Shown: one piece after another, positions 34,206 to 43,631 of the stretch | Position numbering within the stretch: the stretch's first letter is position 1 | Layout of the letters: the number at the start of each line of letters is the position of its first letter | Source: Pseudobdellovibrionaceae bacterium | Lineage (GTDB): Bacteria; Bdellovibrionota; Bdellovibrionia; Bdellovibrionales; JAMPXM01 | Direction: 5' to 3' | Length of the DNA stretch: 64,000 bases | NCBI GenBank assembly: GCA_021463345.1 | Contig: JAJTYM010000001.1 | Coordinates: 194,585 to 258,584, forward strand | Program-made: the position numbers and the translations under genes | Notes under the pieces: model-generated | What the model was told of the DNA's origin: nothing | The model's database searches: none | The model's input: only the letters and a program-made list of their open reading frames with translations

Positions 34206-34898
34206 ATGAGAAAACTGATGAAAAACCGCAAGTTCATGACCCAAACCGTGACCGTCGCTCTCCTGGCCGTAGTCGCTACGTTCCAGGCCTGCGGCCCCGG
34301 ACAGCTCAATAAGAACCAGTACGCGAGCCTCGACGGCAACGCTCTCGACGGCGTCAACGGCGCGAATTCCGGCAGCTTCATCATCGGGCCCGGCGGCGCG
34401 ATGGTCCCGGTCGAATCGACGAAGACGGTCGCGGTCTCGTACTCGGAAAACATACTCGAATCGCTCATCACGATCATCGGCACGGGCCAACCGAGCCAGC
34501 GGGTCCGGGACTCCTACAACAGGGAACGCACGAAGATCGCCGAAAGCGGCAAGGCCGAGGCGGTGAACGCGCCGATGTGGATGGCGATCACCAATCTGTC
34601 CGGCGAAGTCTGCTGGGACCTCGTCCTGGCTGAGAAGGCGCTCGCCGCCGGCAGCCGGCGGATATTCGGGCAAATCAACTTCGCCGGCAATCCGGCGCAG
34701 ATCACCGACGCGGCCAGGAACGACGCCATTCGCCGCCTCGCCCGCTCGGCTTGGGCTCGAAATGAGACCCCTGAAGAGCTCGCGTTGATCAAGTCGGGCA
34801 TGGCCAGCGTCCCCGGCACCGCCGCGGCCGACGTCGATCGCCAGATGCTTTTCGCCTGCACGACGATCCTGGCGTCTCTGGACTCTCACGATCGGTGA
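34206..34898 (+). CDS. Lipoprotein of unknown function in cytochrome block
   Basis: About 230 aa. Basic start MRKLMKNRKF, hydrophobic core and lipobox VVATFQAC. The mature part is mostly helical (VRDSYNRERTKIAESG, ARNDAIRRLARSAWARNETPEE) with two Cys far apart (EVCWDLV, LFACTT). No haem motif is present. Starts at 34158 (GTG) and 34191 are possible; 34206 gives the best signal peptide and has GGGGAA 9 nt upstream. It lies between a haem protein and a DUF1501 protein, so it is a probable partner of both. Confidence 0.72.
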   Translation: MRKLMKNRKFMTQTVTVALLAVVATFQACGPGQLNKNQYASLDGNALDGVNGANSGSFIIGPGGAMVPVESTKTVAVSYSENILESLITIIGTGQPSQRVRDSYNRERTKIAESGKAEAVNAPMWMAITNLSGEVCWDLVLAEKALAAGSRRIFGQINFAGNPAQITDAARNDAIRRLARSAWARNETPEELALIKSGMASVPGTAAADVDRQMLFACTTILASLDSHDR

Positions 34899-34953
34899 GA
34901 AATCTTCCGAAAGAGGAACATTGAGGCAGAGGAATTCCAAAGGGGTACGGGTT

Positions 34954-36447
34954 ATGTCTAAGAAAGCACAAGCGCCGCTCACGCCTGAACAAAAGATGCA
35001 AACCGAAGCGGAACGGGAACGCCGGGAAAAGGTCCTCTCCTCCTATCTCAAACGCACCGGCCACGGAATGCCGAGGACCCGCCGGGAATTCTTGGCCTCG
35101 GGCTTGATGACGACGAGCGGGTTCGTGCTCGCCCCGTCGATCTTCAGTCTCGTCACCAGCGAGCTCGCCAACGCTCAGATCCCCGGCTGCCCGACGGTCG
35201 ACCCCAGCACGCAGTTGATTCCTTTCGTGCACGTCAACATGTCCGGCGGATGGCTCGGGCCCGGTCAAATGGTCGTGCACGACGCGAATCGCCAACCCCT
35301 CGCCTCATACACCACGATCGGCCTCGGCCTGCCGGCGAGCTTCACGATCGTGCGCGAGTTCGGCAACTTCCCGATTCCAAGCCTCAACGGGGTGTTGATC
35401 TCAAAATTCATGGAAGGCCTGATCGAAGCCGCTGGAGCCGACGCCGTCGCCAAAACGGCCGTCGTCGGCGTGTGCCACCAAGGTCAAGATGACACGAGCA
35501 GCAACATGGAGAGCATCGCCGGCCTCGTCACCACCGCCGGCCTCAAGGGTTCCGACTTGCCGAGCCTCGGCACGCGCAACAATTCAGTGACCGGCGTCGG
35601 CATGGAACCGGCCTTCGTCCGCCCGCCCGCTCCGCTCCGGGTCGGCAGCTTCAACGATATCCAAGGCGCGCTCGCGGCGAGCGGCACCCTCGCGGCGCAG
35701 TTCACGCAACTGTCAACCCGGACGCAGCTGCTCAACACGATCAAAAGCCTGTCGCAGTCCCAGAAACAGCGCCTGATGGCGAGTTCCTCGGGCGCGACAC
35801 TCGGCAAGCTCGTCGAATGCGCCACCGACAAGAACGTCGCCCTCGCCGGCAGCCCGGCCGCCGGCGTCGACCCGCGCGCGGTTCCGGAAGTCGCCGCCGT
35901 CTGGGGCATCGCCCCCGGCCAGAACAACGGAACGGTCACGCAGGCCTCGATCGCTTACAACGCGCTCAACGGCAAAGCCGGCGCGGTCGGCATCGACCTG
36001 GGAGGCTACGACTACCACGGCAACAACCGCGCGAACACGGACGCGCAGGACCGCAACGCCGGCGTGGTCGTCGGCCGAATCCTCCGCACGGCGCAGGTGA
36101 TGCAAAAACCGGTGTTCCTGCACATCACATCCGACGGCGGCGTGAACACGACGCAATCGAACACCCCGGACGGCTCGCCCTCCGGCGACTCCGGCTCGCG
36201 ATCGATGTCGTACATGATCGTGTACCACCCCTCCGCGCGCCCCGCGACGACCGACTTCCAGATCGGCCAATACACCAGCGCGCAGTCGGCGGACTCGAAC
36301 TTCATCACGAATTGGAACGCCGAGCGCGCTTCGCTCGCGGTATTCGCGAACTACCTTCAGTTGAACAGGAAACTCGGGATGCTCGACCAAATCCAGGGCG
36401 GCCAGTTCGACGCGGGCATCTTGCAACGGGTCATCAAATTCGCGTGA
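34954..36447 (+). CDS. DUF1501-like exported protein
   Basis: A protein of 497 aa. After a charged N-terminal 45 residues comes TRREFLASGLMTTSGFVLAPSIF, a twin-arginine-type export signal, so it is probably folded, perhaps with a cofactor, before export. The body has VHVNMSGGW, a GYDYHGNNRANTD segment and a late LAVFANYLQL helix. These match the layout of DUF1501 proteins, which belong to the alkaline-phosphatase/sulfatase superfamily. The ATG at 34954 has AAGGGG 9 nt upstream. It is followed by a di-haem protein gene. Enzymatic activity unknown. Confidence 0.75.
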   Translation: MSKKAQAPLTPEQKMQTEAERERREKVLSSYLKRTGHGMPRTRREFLASGLMTTSGFVLAPSIFSLVTSELANAQIPGCPTVDPSTQLIPFVHVNMSGGWLGPGQMVVHDANRQPLASYTTIGLGLPASFTIVREFGNFPIPSLNGVLISKFMEGLIEAAGADAVAKTAVVGVCHQGQDDTSSNMESIAGLVTTAGLKGSDLPSLGTRNNSVTGVGMEPAFVRPPAPLRVGSFNDIQGALAASGTLAAQFTQLSTRTQLLNTIKSLSQSQKQRLMASSSGATLGKLVECATDKNVALAGSPAAGVDPRAVPEVAAVWGIAPGQNNGTVTQASIAYNALNGKAGAVGIDLGGYDYHGNNRANTDAQDRNAGVVVGRILRTAQVMQKPVFLHITSDGGVNTTQSNTPDGSPSGDSGSRSMSYMIVYHPSARPATTDFQIGQYTSAQSADSNFITNWNAERASLAVFANYLQLNRKLGMLDQIQGGQFDAGILQRVIKFA

Positions 36448-36553
36448 CGGCTTCATGGTGAAGGCGCCCGGCGACGGGCGGGCGCGGTAAAGCGGGACAG
36501 GCGACAACAGCGGAACGGCAACCCATCGGTACGTAGGCTCACGGGGGATCCAA

Positions 36554-37705
36554 ATGGCGAAACGGGGCGAAAACAGAAAAACCACCAGGGACGACGGGAC
36601 GACTTACGACCGCGGGCCCGGTTGGCCCAGCATCACGGCCCTCACCCTCGCGATGGCCGTGACGGCCGTTTTTTTCAACAATTGCAGCAACGAGTTCCTC
36701 CTGCGCAACGCATCCGACGAGGCGAGCCTCGCGGGACTGAGCGTCTGCGAGGCCGAGCAGGCCAAGGTCTTCTATTCATCGATCCACCCGTTCACGTCGA
36801 ACAAATGCGCCTCGTGCCACGTTCCCACGGGCCCCGCCGGAGCCAGCTCGGCGGGTTTCGCGGACAAGGACAAGCGCGCGGCGTTCAACGCGTTCCTCCT
36901 GCCGGGTTTCGAGAAATTCAAAGCCTACAGCCTCAACCCCGGCCATGTGAACGGCATCACGGGACCGGAGAACCTGGCGGCGATGGATCGAGTGGAAGTC
37001 GCTTGGGTCGCGGCCGGCAACAGCGTCGGTTGCAAAGACGCCGGGGACTCGGGCGAGTTCCGGACGAAGCTCGTCGACAAACCGATCGGCGCGACGACCG
37101 GAACGGCGAAAGTCATCCAATTCAACTTGGACAACGATTCCGACCGCCAGGGCGAATTCGGGGGCGCCACCTTCGAGATCAGCATCGCGCAGAACACGCC
37201 GGTCGGCGGCGCGGTGACCTACTACATCACCCGCCCCAACGTGAAAACGGCGGCGCAGGGCATGGAAGTCAAAGCGATCTCGGTCTACATCAACGGCCAG
37301 AAATACATCGAAGGCACGACCTTCCTCGGCATCGATCGCTACGTGCCCGCAGCGACCACCAACCTGATCCTTTCAAACGCGACGGTCCTGAAGCAGATGC
37401 CCGCAGGCGTCTCGCCGAACGACACGATCGCCGTCTCGTTCAATCACCTGCGCTTGGCGGACCCGCCGCCGGTCACCGAACCGACGCCCACGCCCACGCC
37501 GCCGGCCACGCCTCTCAACGGCGCGCTCCTGTACGCCAACGCCTGCGCGGGGTGCCACGGCTCGTTGGCGGCATCGACGAAACGCGGCCGCACCGCCCAA
37601 CAGATCCTCACGGCGCGGATGACGGTCCCCTCTATGATGGACAACGCGGCCGTGCAGGCGCTCTCAGCCGCGGAGATCGGCGCGATCGCGGACGCCCTGC
37701 GCTGA
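36554..37705 (+). CDS. Secreted di-haem cytochrome c with Pro/Thr linker
   Basis: A protein of 383 aa. An N-terminal hydrophobic segment (TALTLAMAVTAVFFNNC) acts as anchor or lipoprotein signal; the Cys in FNNCSN may be lipidated. The first CxxCH, CASCH, is at about residue 93. A central beta domain (about 170-300) follows, then a TPTPTPP linker, and a C-terminal mini-cytochrome domain with CAGCH (about 335) and ALSAAEIGAIADAL. The two haems flank a globular domain, as in proteins that hand electrons between partners. It is last of the plus-strand block and ends 20 bp before the convergent apbE. Confidence 0.82.
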   Translation: MAKRGENRKTTRDDGTTYDRGPGWPSITALTLAMAVTAVFFNNCSNEFLLRNASDEASLAGLSVCEAEQAKVFYSSIHPFTSNKCASCHVPTGPAGASSAGFADKDKRAAFNAFLLPGFEKFKAYSLNPGHVNGITGPENLAAMDRVEVAWVAAGNSVGCKDAGDSGEFRTKLVDKPIGATTGTAKVIQFNLDNDSDRQGEFGGATFEISIAQNTPVGGAVTYYITRPNVKTAAQGMEVKAISVYINGQKYIEGTTFLGIDRYVPAATTNLILSNATVLKQMPAGVSPNDTIAVSFNHLRLADPPPVTEPTPTPTPPATPLNGALLYANACAGCHGSLAASTKRGRTAQQILTARMTVPSMMDNAAVQALSAAEIGAIADALR

Positions 37706-37724
37706 CCACGTACGCGCGAAACGG

Positions 37725-38837
37725 CTAGCGCGCTTTGGACAGGGCGCCGTCCTCGTTGAGGACGATGACGTCCCCCCACTCCGTCCCTCGCTTGCTCAGG
37801 CCGGGAGTCATCACGATCCCCCCGTCGGTCACGAAAACGGCCTCGAGGCCCCGCGCCGCGAGCGCCTTCCTCGCCTTCTCCGGCCCCAGAACGAGCGAGG
37901 CGGTATCGAACGCGTCCGCTTCGGTCGCCGTTTTCGCGATGACGGTGACCTGGCGCGCGGCCGTCGCGGGCCTGCCCGTTTTCGGGTCGAGAATGTGGTG
38001 CACTCTCCGATCCCCGACCATGAAGAACTTCTCGTCGTCGCCAGCGGTCGTGATCGCGAAATCGGTGCCGACGATGCGGCCCAGGTCCTTGTTCTTGTCG
38101 CGTGGGTCGCGAATCGCCGTGATCCAGAGCTCGCCGTTCGGTTTACGACCCCAGAAACGCGTGTCCCCGCTGCCGTCGACGAAGCCGGCCGAATACCGCT
38201 TCTTGAGGTCGGTGACGACTTCGTCGACCCCGTAACCCTGGCCGATCCCGCCGAGCCCCAGCTTCATCCCCGGTTTTTTGAGGAAGACGGTCCGCTTTCG
38301 CTCGTCGTATCCGACGTCGCGGAAATTCACGAGCGGCAGGCGATCGCGGATCTCGTCGTCCGTCGGCTCCCGTTTGCTCTCGGCTTTGAAGCTGTAGAGT
38401 CCCCAGAACGCGTTGAACGTGGGGTCGAAAGCCCCCTCCGTTTCCTCGCTCACCTTGCGGGCGAACATCAAAAGATCGAACAACTCTTTGCGAACCGCCA
38501 CCGGGCGCGCCCCGGCGGCCGCGTTGACCCGGCTGAGCTCGGTGCCTTCGATCCAATCGCTCATCCAAGCGTTGACGCCCTCGAGCTTGCGGAAACCCTT
38601 TTGGAGATCGAAACGCACGCCAATCCGGTCGGCCGACGGCGCGAAAACGCAGATCTTGAACGGGGTGCCCATCTCAGCCCCCTCTTCGCAGATGAGCTCG
38701 AGGGGATCGGTTTTCGCGCGCCCGCCGTTCCCGGCAACCGCTCCCGGCCGCTCGACGCCCGAGGCGACGGGGGCGGTCCCGGCCATGGCACCGAGGGATG
38801 AGCCGCAAACGACGATCGCAAGCCAAATTCGTTTCAC
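37725..38837 (-). CDS. apbE: FAD:protein FMN transferase
   Basis: A protein of 370 aa, exported (AIVVCGSSLGAMAG; possible lipoprotein). ApbE signatures are present: WIEGTELSRVNA, FDPTFNAFWGLY, LGLGGIGQGYGVDEV, VDGSGDTRFWG, HHILDPKTGRPA and EADAFDTASLVLG. It attaches FMN from FAD through a phosphoester bond to Thr/Ser of target proteins in the periplasm. No obvious DxxTGA(T/S) target motif was found in the neighbouring proteins. The GTG at 38837 is chosen for the signal peptide and has AGGAG 11 nt upstream. It is convergent to the cytochrome block. Confidence 0.92.
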   Translation of the reverse strand: MKRIWLAIVVCGSSLGAMAGTAPVASGVERPGAVAGNGGRAKTDPLELICEEGAEMGTPFKICVFAPSADRIGVRFDLQKGFRKLEGVNAWMSDWIEGTELSRVNAAAGARPVAVRKELFDLLMFARKVSEETEGAFDPTFNAFWGLYSFKAESKREPTDDEIRDRLPLVNFRDVGYDERKRTVFLKKPGMKLGLGGIGQGYGVDEVVTDLKKRYSAGFVDGSGDTRFWGRKPNGELWITAIRDPRDKNKDLGRIVGTDFAITTAGDDEKFFMVGDRRVHHILDPKTGRPATAARQVTVIAKTATEADAFDTASLVLGPEKARKALAARGLEAVFVTDGGIVMTPGLSKRGTEWGDVIVLNEDGALSKAR

Positions 38838-38877
38838 TCGCCACGCTCTCCTGTTCGACGCAGAGCCTGATGTCGGG

Positions 38878-38895
38878 TATCGTCCGGAAACGATA
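38878..38895. promoter_or_regulatory. Inverted repeat between apbE and the DUF4286 gene
   Basis: TATCGT-CCGGAA-ACGATA, a perfect 6-bp inverted repeat with a 6-nt centre. It continues with GGG on the left and GCCC on the right, and lies in the 90-bp divergent intergenic region. It is a candidate operator; the protein that binds it is unknown. Confidence 0.45.
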
Positions 38896-38927
38896 GCCCA
38901 AGGGGCGCTCAAATCAAAGGACTCATC

Positions 38928-39260
38928 ATGATCGTTTACGAAGTCCATCTCGTGACCGCCGCCGAGATCCGCGAGAGCTTCACCGCCTGGATGGGGGAAC
39001 ATCTAGAGCAAATGCTCGAATTCGACGGGTTCCGCCGCGCTTCATTCATGAAAATCGACACCGCGCGATCAGCGGATTTTTTCGGCCTTGGGGACGGGGA
39101 GGACGCCTGGCTCTGCCAGTACGAAATCGCCGGCCAAGCCCACCTGGACTCGTACCTCCGCGACCACGCGCACCGCATGAGGGGCGAAGGCTCCGCGAAG
39201 TTCGGCGAACGCATGCGCGCCTTCCGCAGGGTCGCGACGCCGTTCTTGACACGATCTTGA
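38928..39260 (+). CDS. DUF4286-family small protein
   Basis: A protein of 110 aa. The sequence MIVYEVHLVTAAEI...FTAWMGEHLEQMLEFDGFRRASFM has the ferredoxin-like alpha/beta pattern of DUF4286 proteins, which are stand-alone dimeric alpha/beta-barrel-like proteins of unknown function. AAAGGA lies 7 nt before the ATG. It is divergent from apbE with a shared 90-bp intergenic region, but a functional link is unproven. Confidence 0.75.
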   Translation: MIVYEVHLVTAAEIRESFTAWMGEHLEQMLEFDGFRRASFMKIDTARSADFFGLGDGEDAWLCQYEIAGQAHLDSYLRDHAHRMRGEGSAKFGERMRAFRRVATPFLTRS

Positions 39261-39389
39261 AATGTTTCGGGACATCCGAACAAGACTCGACAACGCCGCG
39301 CTCGCCGGGCAATAATGGATTTGTTTACATCACCGCGGGTCATCCGCCTCGAAGATTTTTTCGATTGAGCCCATTCCCACGGAGCGAGC

Positions 39390-39722
39390 ATGAAAACCGA
39401 TCTGAATTCGATCAAAGCCGAACTTCGCAAACTCACCGATCTCAATTATCTCAAGAAAGAGCTCGGTCAAATCACCGTCGACATCAAGAACTTCGATCTC
39501 CGCGTGAAAATGAGCCCCCAAGCGCGGGCGCGCATGAAGCAGCTGGAGAGCCGCTTCCAAGTCATCCGCAAGAAAATGACGGCCCTGCAGAAACAGGTCG
39601 ACAGCGAAGTGAACAAGCTGATCCGCACTCTTCGCAACGCCGGCATCGCGCCCCAAGGGTCCAAACGCACGTCGACCCGCAAGAAAACCTCGGCGCGCAA
39701 GGCCCGCAAGGCGTCGCGCTGA
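39390..39722 (+). CDS. Small coiled-coil protein with histone-like basic tail
   Basis: A protein of 110 aa. Residues about 1-80 are helical and heptad-like (AELRKLTDLNYLKKELGQ, RARMKQLESRFQVIRKKM). The last 20 residues are almost entirely Lys/Arg/Ser/Thr (STRKKTSARKARKASR), like the tails of bacterial histone-H1-like or AT-hook-type proteins. It probably binds nucleic acid as an oligomer. No named family recognised. Genes on both sides are unrelated. Confidence 0.65.
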   Translation: MKTDLNSIKAELRKLTDLNYLKKELGQITVDIKNFDLRVKMSPQARARMKQLESRFQVIRKKMTALQKQVDSEVNKLIRTLRNAGIAPQGSKRTSTRKKTSARKARKASR

Positions 39723-39896
39723 TCTTCCCGGAATGCCGCCGATCTCCATGCCCGATATCGCGGGAAGCCCGGCTTCGCGGTCAGCCGCGGCGTTGACGGG
39801 CGCGGTATTGACGGCCACAACGTTATGGGGACACGGTCACCGATCGTCGCACCGCATTGGGTCGGCGGCCAAAAGGGGACGGACGGGAGCGGGACG

Positions 39897-40409
39897 ATGA
39901 GCGCGGTCGATGATGTCGAGATCGTGAATTTCGCTGCGGGCGACTACATCTTTCACGAGAACGAAACCAGTTATCACTTCTTCATCCTCCAAGAGGGGCA
40001 AGCGGAAGTGTTCAAGACCGGGGCGGCCGGCGGCAAGATCCCGCTCGCGATCGTCGGCCCCGGCACCTCGCTCGGCGAATTCGCCATGATCGACCGCCAA
40101 CCTCGCTCGGCGACCGCCAGGGCCCTGACCGAGGTCCGCGCGGCCAAAATATCGGAAGCCGCCTACAATCAACTCCTCCAGGAACTCCCCGATTGGGCGA
40201 TCTCGGTGATGCGCGCGCTCGTCGAGCGACTCCGACACACGAACGAATTGATCCGCAAGAACAGCATCGTGGACGAATCCGTCCTGGCCCAGATCGAAGC
40301 GATGCAACTCGACTCCGCGAGCACCCTCACCGACGCCGACCTGCGCGGCGGTGACGACAGCGACCTCGAGGATGAGGACGTCGACTTCAGCCGCTCCAAA
40401 AAGAGTTGA
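39897..40409 (+). CDS. Cyclic-nucleotide-binding-domain protein
   Basis: A protein of 170 aa. A CRP-like cNMP-binding domain spans about residues 8-120 ([41 protein letters not shown] with the phosphate-binding cassette). There is no helix-turn-helix after it. Instead a helix and an acidic tail ([15 protein letters not shown]) follow, so it is not a transcription factor of CRP type. It may bind cAMP or cGMP and act through protein contacts. The ATG at 39897 has GGGAG 7 nt upstream. Confidence 0.85.
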   Translation: MSAVDDVEIVNFAAGDYIFHENETSYHFFILQEGQAEVFKTGAAGGKIPLAIVGPGTSLGEFAMIDRQPRSATARALTEVRAAKISEAAYNQLLQELPDWAISVMRALVERLRHTNELIRKNSIVDESVLAQIEAMQLDSASTLTDADLRGGDDSDLEDEDVDFSRSKKS

Positions 40410-40605
40410 ACGAAAATCACCGCCAAGGCCCGCATCACGACGCATCGCACCTATCGTTCCCCCGCCATGCTCCGCTGAGGGCAGTAGCCCGACCCGTGGG
40501 GTCCGTGCTAAAACAGCGGCGATCAAAAACAAATCCGTCCACCGGCTCTTAGCAGGCCAAGGAGTCGCCGTGCTCGACCTTGATTCCGAACCGCGGAGAA
40601 CGCCC

Positions 40606-43545
40606 ATGACCGAAGCAAAAAAAACCAATTCGACCGCCCTGCCACGCGACTGTGGCTGGGACTCTCTGGAACGCAAAGACGAATTCCTCGCACGGCACAT
40701 CGGGCCCGGCGCCGAAGAGATCGCCGAGATGCTGCTCGCCCTCGGGCTGCGGTCGCTCGACGAGCTCGTCGACAAAACGGTGCCCGCGGCGATCCGCGCC
40801 AAGGGCGGGTTCGACCTGCACGAGGCGCGCACCGAAAGCGAAATGCTCGCGATGGCGCGCGAGCGCGCCGCAAAAAACCGGGTCTTCAAAAGCTTCATCG
40901 GCATGGGCTATCACGGCACGCACACCCCCGCGGTGGTCCTGCGCAACGTCCTCGAGAACCCGGGCTGGTACACGGCCTACACCCCATACCAAGCCGAGAT
41001 CGCGCAGGGCCGCCTCGAAGCCCTGCTCAATTTCCAGACGATGGTGATGGAACTCACGGGCATGCCCATCGCCAACGCCTCGTTGCTCGATGAAGGCACG
41101 GCGGCCGCCGAAGCGATGGCGATGTTCTTCCACAACGCCAAAAAGAAAAACGCCAACGTGTTTTTCGTCTCGGCCGACACTCACCCGCAGACGATCGAGG
41201 TCCTGACGACCCGCGCCGCCCCGCTCGGCATCGAGCTCGCGATCGGCGACCACGCCTCGTTCGACTTCACCGACGCCGTCTTCGGCGCTCTCGTCCAGTA
41301 CCCCGGCACGAGCGGCGCGATCGAGGACTTCCGCCCGTTCACCGGGAAGGCGCGCGCGGCGAAGGCCACGGTTTGCTTCGCGGCCGATCTCCTGAGCCTG
41401 GCGCTTCTCAGCCCGCCCGGCGCGATGGGCGCCGACGCCGTCATCGGCTCGACCCAGCGCTTCGGCGTGCCGATGGGTTTCGGCGGGCCGCACGCCGCCT
41501 ACTTCGCCACGCGCGAGGAATTCAAGCGCTCGATCCCGGGCCGCATCGTCGGCGTTTCGACTGACGCGCGGAACCGCCCCGCCCTGCGCCTGGCGTTGCA
41601 AACCCGCGAACAGCACATCCGCCGCGAGAAGGCGACCAGCAACATATGCACGGCGCAAGTGCTCCTGGCCGTGATCGCGTCGATGTACGCCGTCTACCAC
41701 GGCCCCGCCGGCCTGCGGCGCATCGCCGCGCGCGTGCACCGCCTCGCGAGCGTCTTCGCCGAGGGCGCGCGGAGCCTCGGCCACGCGCCCACCGCCACCA
41801 CCGGCTTCTTCGACACCGTGGAGCTCGAGCTCAAGCCCGATGTCGGCGCCGACTCCGCGCTCTCGAACGCCCGCGCGCTGGGCATGAACCTGCGCAAAGT
41901 CTCCTCCACCCGCATCTCGGTCGCCTTCGACGAGACCCACGGCCCGGACGACGTCGAGAGGCTGTGGCGCGCTCTCGCCGCGAAGGCCGGGGCCGCGAGC
42001 TCGGCCCCTTTCGCGTTCGCCTCGCTGGCGGACTCGGCGCCCGACAACATCCCGGCCGCGCTCCTGCGCGGCTCCCCGTTCCTCGCGCAAAGGGTGTTCA
42101 ACAGCTACCACTCCGAAACCGAGATGCTCAGGTACATCAACCGCCTGCAGGCGAAGGACCTCTCCCTCTCCCATTCGATGATCCCGCTCGGGTCGTGCAC
42201 GATGAAGCTCAACGCCACGTCGGAGATGATCCCGGTCACCTGGCCCGAATTCGGCGCGCTCCACCCGTTCGCGCCGCTCGATCAGGCTCAAGGGCACTTG
42301 CAGATGATCCGCGAGCTGGAAAATTGGCTCGGCGCGCTCACCGGTTTCGCCGGCGTCTCCGTGCAACCGAACGCCGGAAGCCAGGGCGAATACGCGGGCC
42401 TGCTCGTGATCCGCAAGTACCACCAGGCCCGAGGCCAAGGCCGCCGCGACATCTGCCTCATCCCCGCCAGCGCGCACGGCACGAATCCCGCGAGCGCGGT
42501 CATGGCCGGCATGAAGGTCGTCGTGGTCGCTTCCGACGCCCAAGGCAACGTCGACGTCGCGGACCTGCGCGCGAAGGCCCAGGCCCACTCCACCGAGCTC
42601 GCAGCGCTGATGATCACGTACCCTTCGACTCACGGCGTGTTCGAGGAGGGGATCGAGGACATCTGCGGGATCGTGCACGCGGCCGGCGGCCAGGTGTACA
42701 TGGACGGCGCGAACTTCAACGCGCTCGTCGCTCTCGCGCGGCCCGGTGATTTCGGCCCGGACGTCTGCCATCTGAACCTGCACAAGACGTTCTGCGTCCC
42801 GCACGGCGGCGGCGGCCCGGGCGTCGGCCCGATCTGCGTCGCAGAACACCTCAAACCGCACCTGCCCGGCCACGGCCTGGCCCCGGAAGCCGGCGGCGAG
42901 GCGACCGCGGTTTCCGCGGCCCCGTGGGGCAGCGCGGGCATCCTGCCGATCTCCTGGGCGTACATCGCCATGATGGGCCGCTCAGGCCTCAAAAAAGCGA
43001 CCGAGGTCGCGATTCTCAACGCGAACTACGTCGCCAAGCGCCTGGAAGGCCACTACCCCGTGCTTTACAAAGGCCGCAACGGCCTTGTCGCGCACGAGTG
43101 CATCCTTGACCTGCGCCCGCTCAAAGCGGCCTCGGGCATCGAGGTCGAGGACGTCGCCAAACGCCTCATGGACTACGGCTTCCACGCGCCGACGATGTCG
43201 TGGCCGGTCGCCGGCACGCTCATGATCGAACCGACCGAAAGCGAATCGAAGGCCGAGCTCGACCGCTTCTGCGAGGCGATGATCGCGATCCGCGTGGAGA
43301 TCCGCTCGATCGAGGAGGGCAAGATGGATCGCGAGCGCAACCCGCTCAAACTCGCGCCGCACACCGCGGGCGACACGCTCGCCGACGACTGGGACCGCCC
43401 GTATTCGCGCGAGCAAGCGGCATACCCGCTCGCTTGGGTGCGCGAGCGCAAGTTCTGGCCGACGGTCGCTCGCATCAACAACCCGCACGGAGACCGCAAC
43501 CTCGTTTGTTCGTGCGCGCCGCTCGAGGATTACTCGCGGGGCTGA
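40606..43545 (+). CDS. gcvP: Glycine dehydrogenase (decarboxylating), P-protein
   Basis: A protein of 979 aa, the fused alpha2-type P-protein. It decarboxylates glycine with PLP and passes the aminomethyl group to the lipoyl H-protein. The PLP lysine is in [18 protein letters not shown] (Lys about 727). [18 protein letters not shown] ([12 protein letters not shown]) and GSQGEYAGL motifs are intact. gcvT and gcvH are not in the window. An in-frame GTG at 40570 has a stronger SD (AAGGAG, 5 nt) than the ATG at 40606 (GGAG, 8-9 nt), so 12 extra residues are possible. No glycine riboswitch was seen upstream. Confidence 0.95.
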   Translation: MTEAKKTNSTALPRDCGWDSLERKDEFLARHIGPGAEEIAEMLLALGLRSLDELVDKTVPAAIRAKGGFDLHEARTESEMLAMARERAAKNRVFKSFIGMGYHGTHTPAVVLRNVLENPGWYTAYTPYQAEIAQGRLEALLNFQTMVMELTGMPIANASLLDEGTAAAEAMAMFFHNAKKKNANVFFVSADTHPQTIEVLTTRAAPLGIELAIGDHASFDFTDAVFGALVQYPGTSGAIEDFRPFTGKARAAKATVCFAADLLSLALLSPPGAMGADAVIGSTQRFGVPMGFGGPHAAYFATREEFKRSIPGRIVGVSTDARNRPALRLALQTREQHIRREKATSNICTAQVLLAVIASMYAVYHGPAGLRRIAARVHRLASVFAEGARSLGHAPTATTGFFDTVELELKPDVGADSALSNARALGMNLRKVSSTRISVAFDETHGPDDVERLWRALAAKAGAASSAPFAFASLADSAPDNIPAALLRGSPFLAQRVFNSYHSETEMLRYINRLQAKDLSLSHSMIPLGSCTMKLNATSEMIPVTWPEFGALHPFAPLDQAQGHLQMIRELENWLGALTGFAGVSVQPNAGSQGEYAGLLVIRKYHQARGQGRRDICLIPASAHGTNPASAVMAGMKVVVVASDAQGNVDVADLRAKAQAHSTELAALMITYPSTHGVFEEGIEDICGIVHAAGGQVYMDGANFNALVALARPGDFGPDVCHLNLHKTFCVPHGGGGPGVGPICVAEHLKPHLPGHGLAPEAGGEATAVSAAPWGSAGILPISWAYIAMMGRSGLKKATEVAILNANYVAKRLEGHYPVLYKGRNGLVAHECILDLRPLKAASGIEVEDVAKRLMDYGFHAPTMSWPVAGTLMIEPTESESKAELDRFCEAMIAIRVEIRSIEEGKMDRERNPLKLAPHTAGDTLADDWDRPYSREQAAYPLAWVRERKFWPTVARINNPHGDRNLVCSCAPLEDYSRG

Positions 43546-43570
43546 GCCCGCGCGCCCGGCGGCGCGGACG

Positions 43571-43619
43571 GGCGGCCCTCGCCGGGCCGCTCGCTCCCTC
43601 ACCGAGCGCCGGCGCTTTT
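43571..43619 (+). terminator. Possible terminator after gcvP
   Basis: Two consecutive GC-rich hairpins (CGGCCC/GGGCCG, then CGCTCG/CGAGCG) are followed by CGGCGCTTTTC. The T-run is only four, so efficiency is uncertain. Confidence 0.4.
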
Positions 43620-43631
43620 CAAGTCACCGCC

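Noticed and set aside
30961..37705. An ApbE flavinylation motif in the proteins of the cytochrome cluster
   Set aside because: The nearest string is GATTGT in the di-haem protein, which does not fit D-x-x-T-G-A-T/S.
40410..40569. Possible glycine riboswitch upstream of gcvP
   Set aside because: I looked for the conserved glycine aptamer core and found no convincing match by eye.
40549..42873. A 774-codon minus-strand frame inside gcvP
   Set aside because: gcvP is certain by its PLP motif and full length; the antisense frame is a composition artefact.
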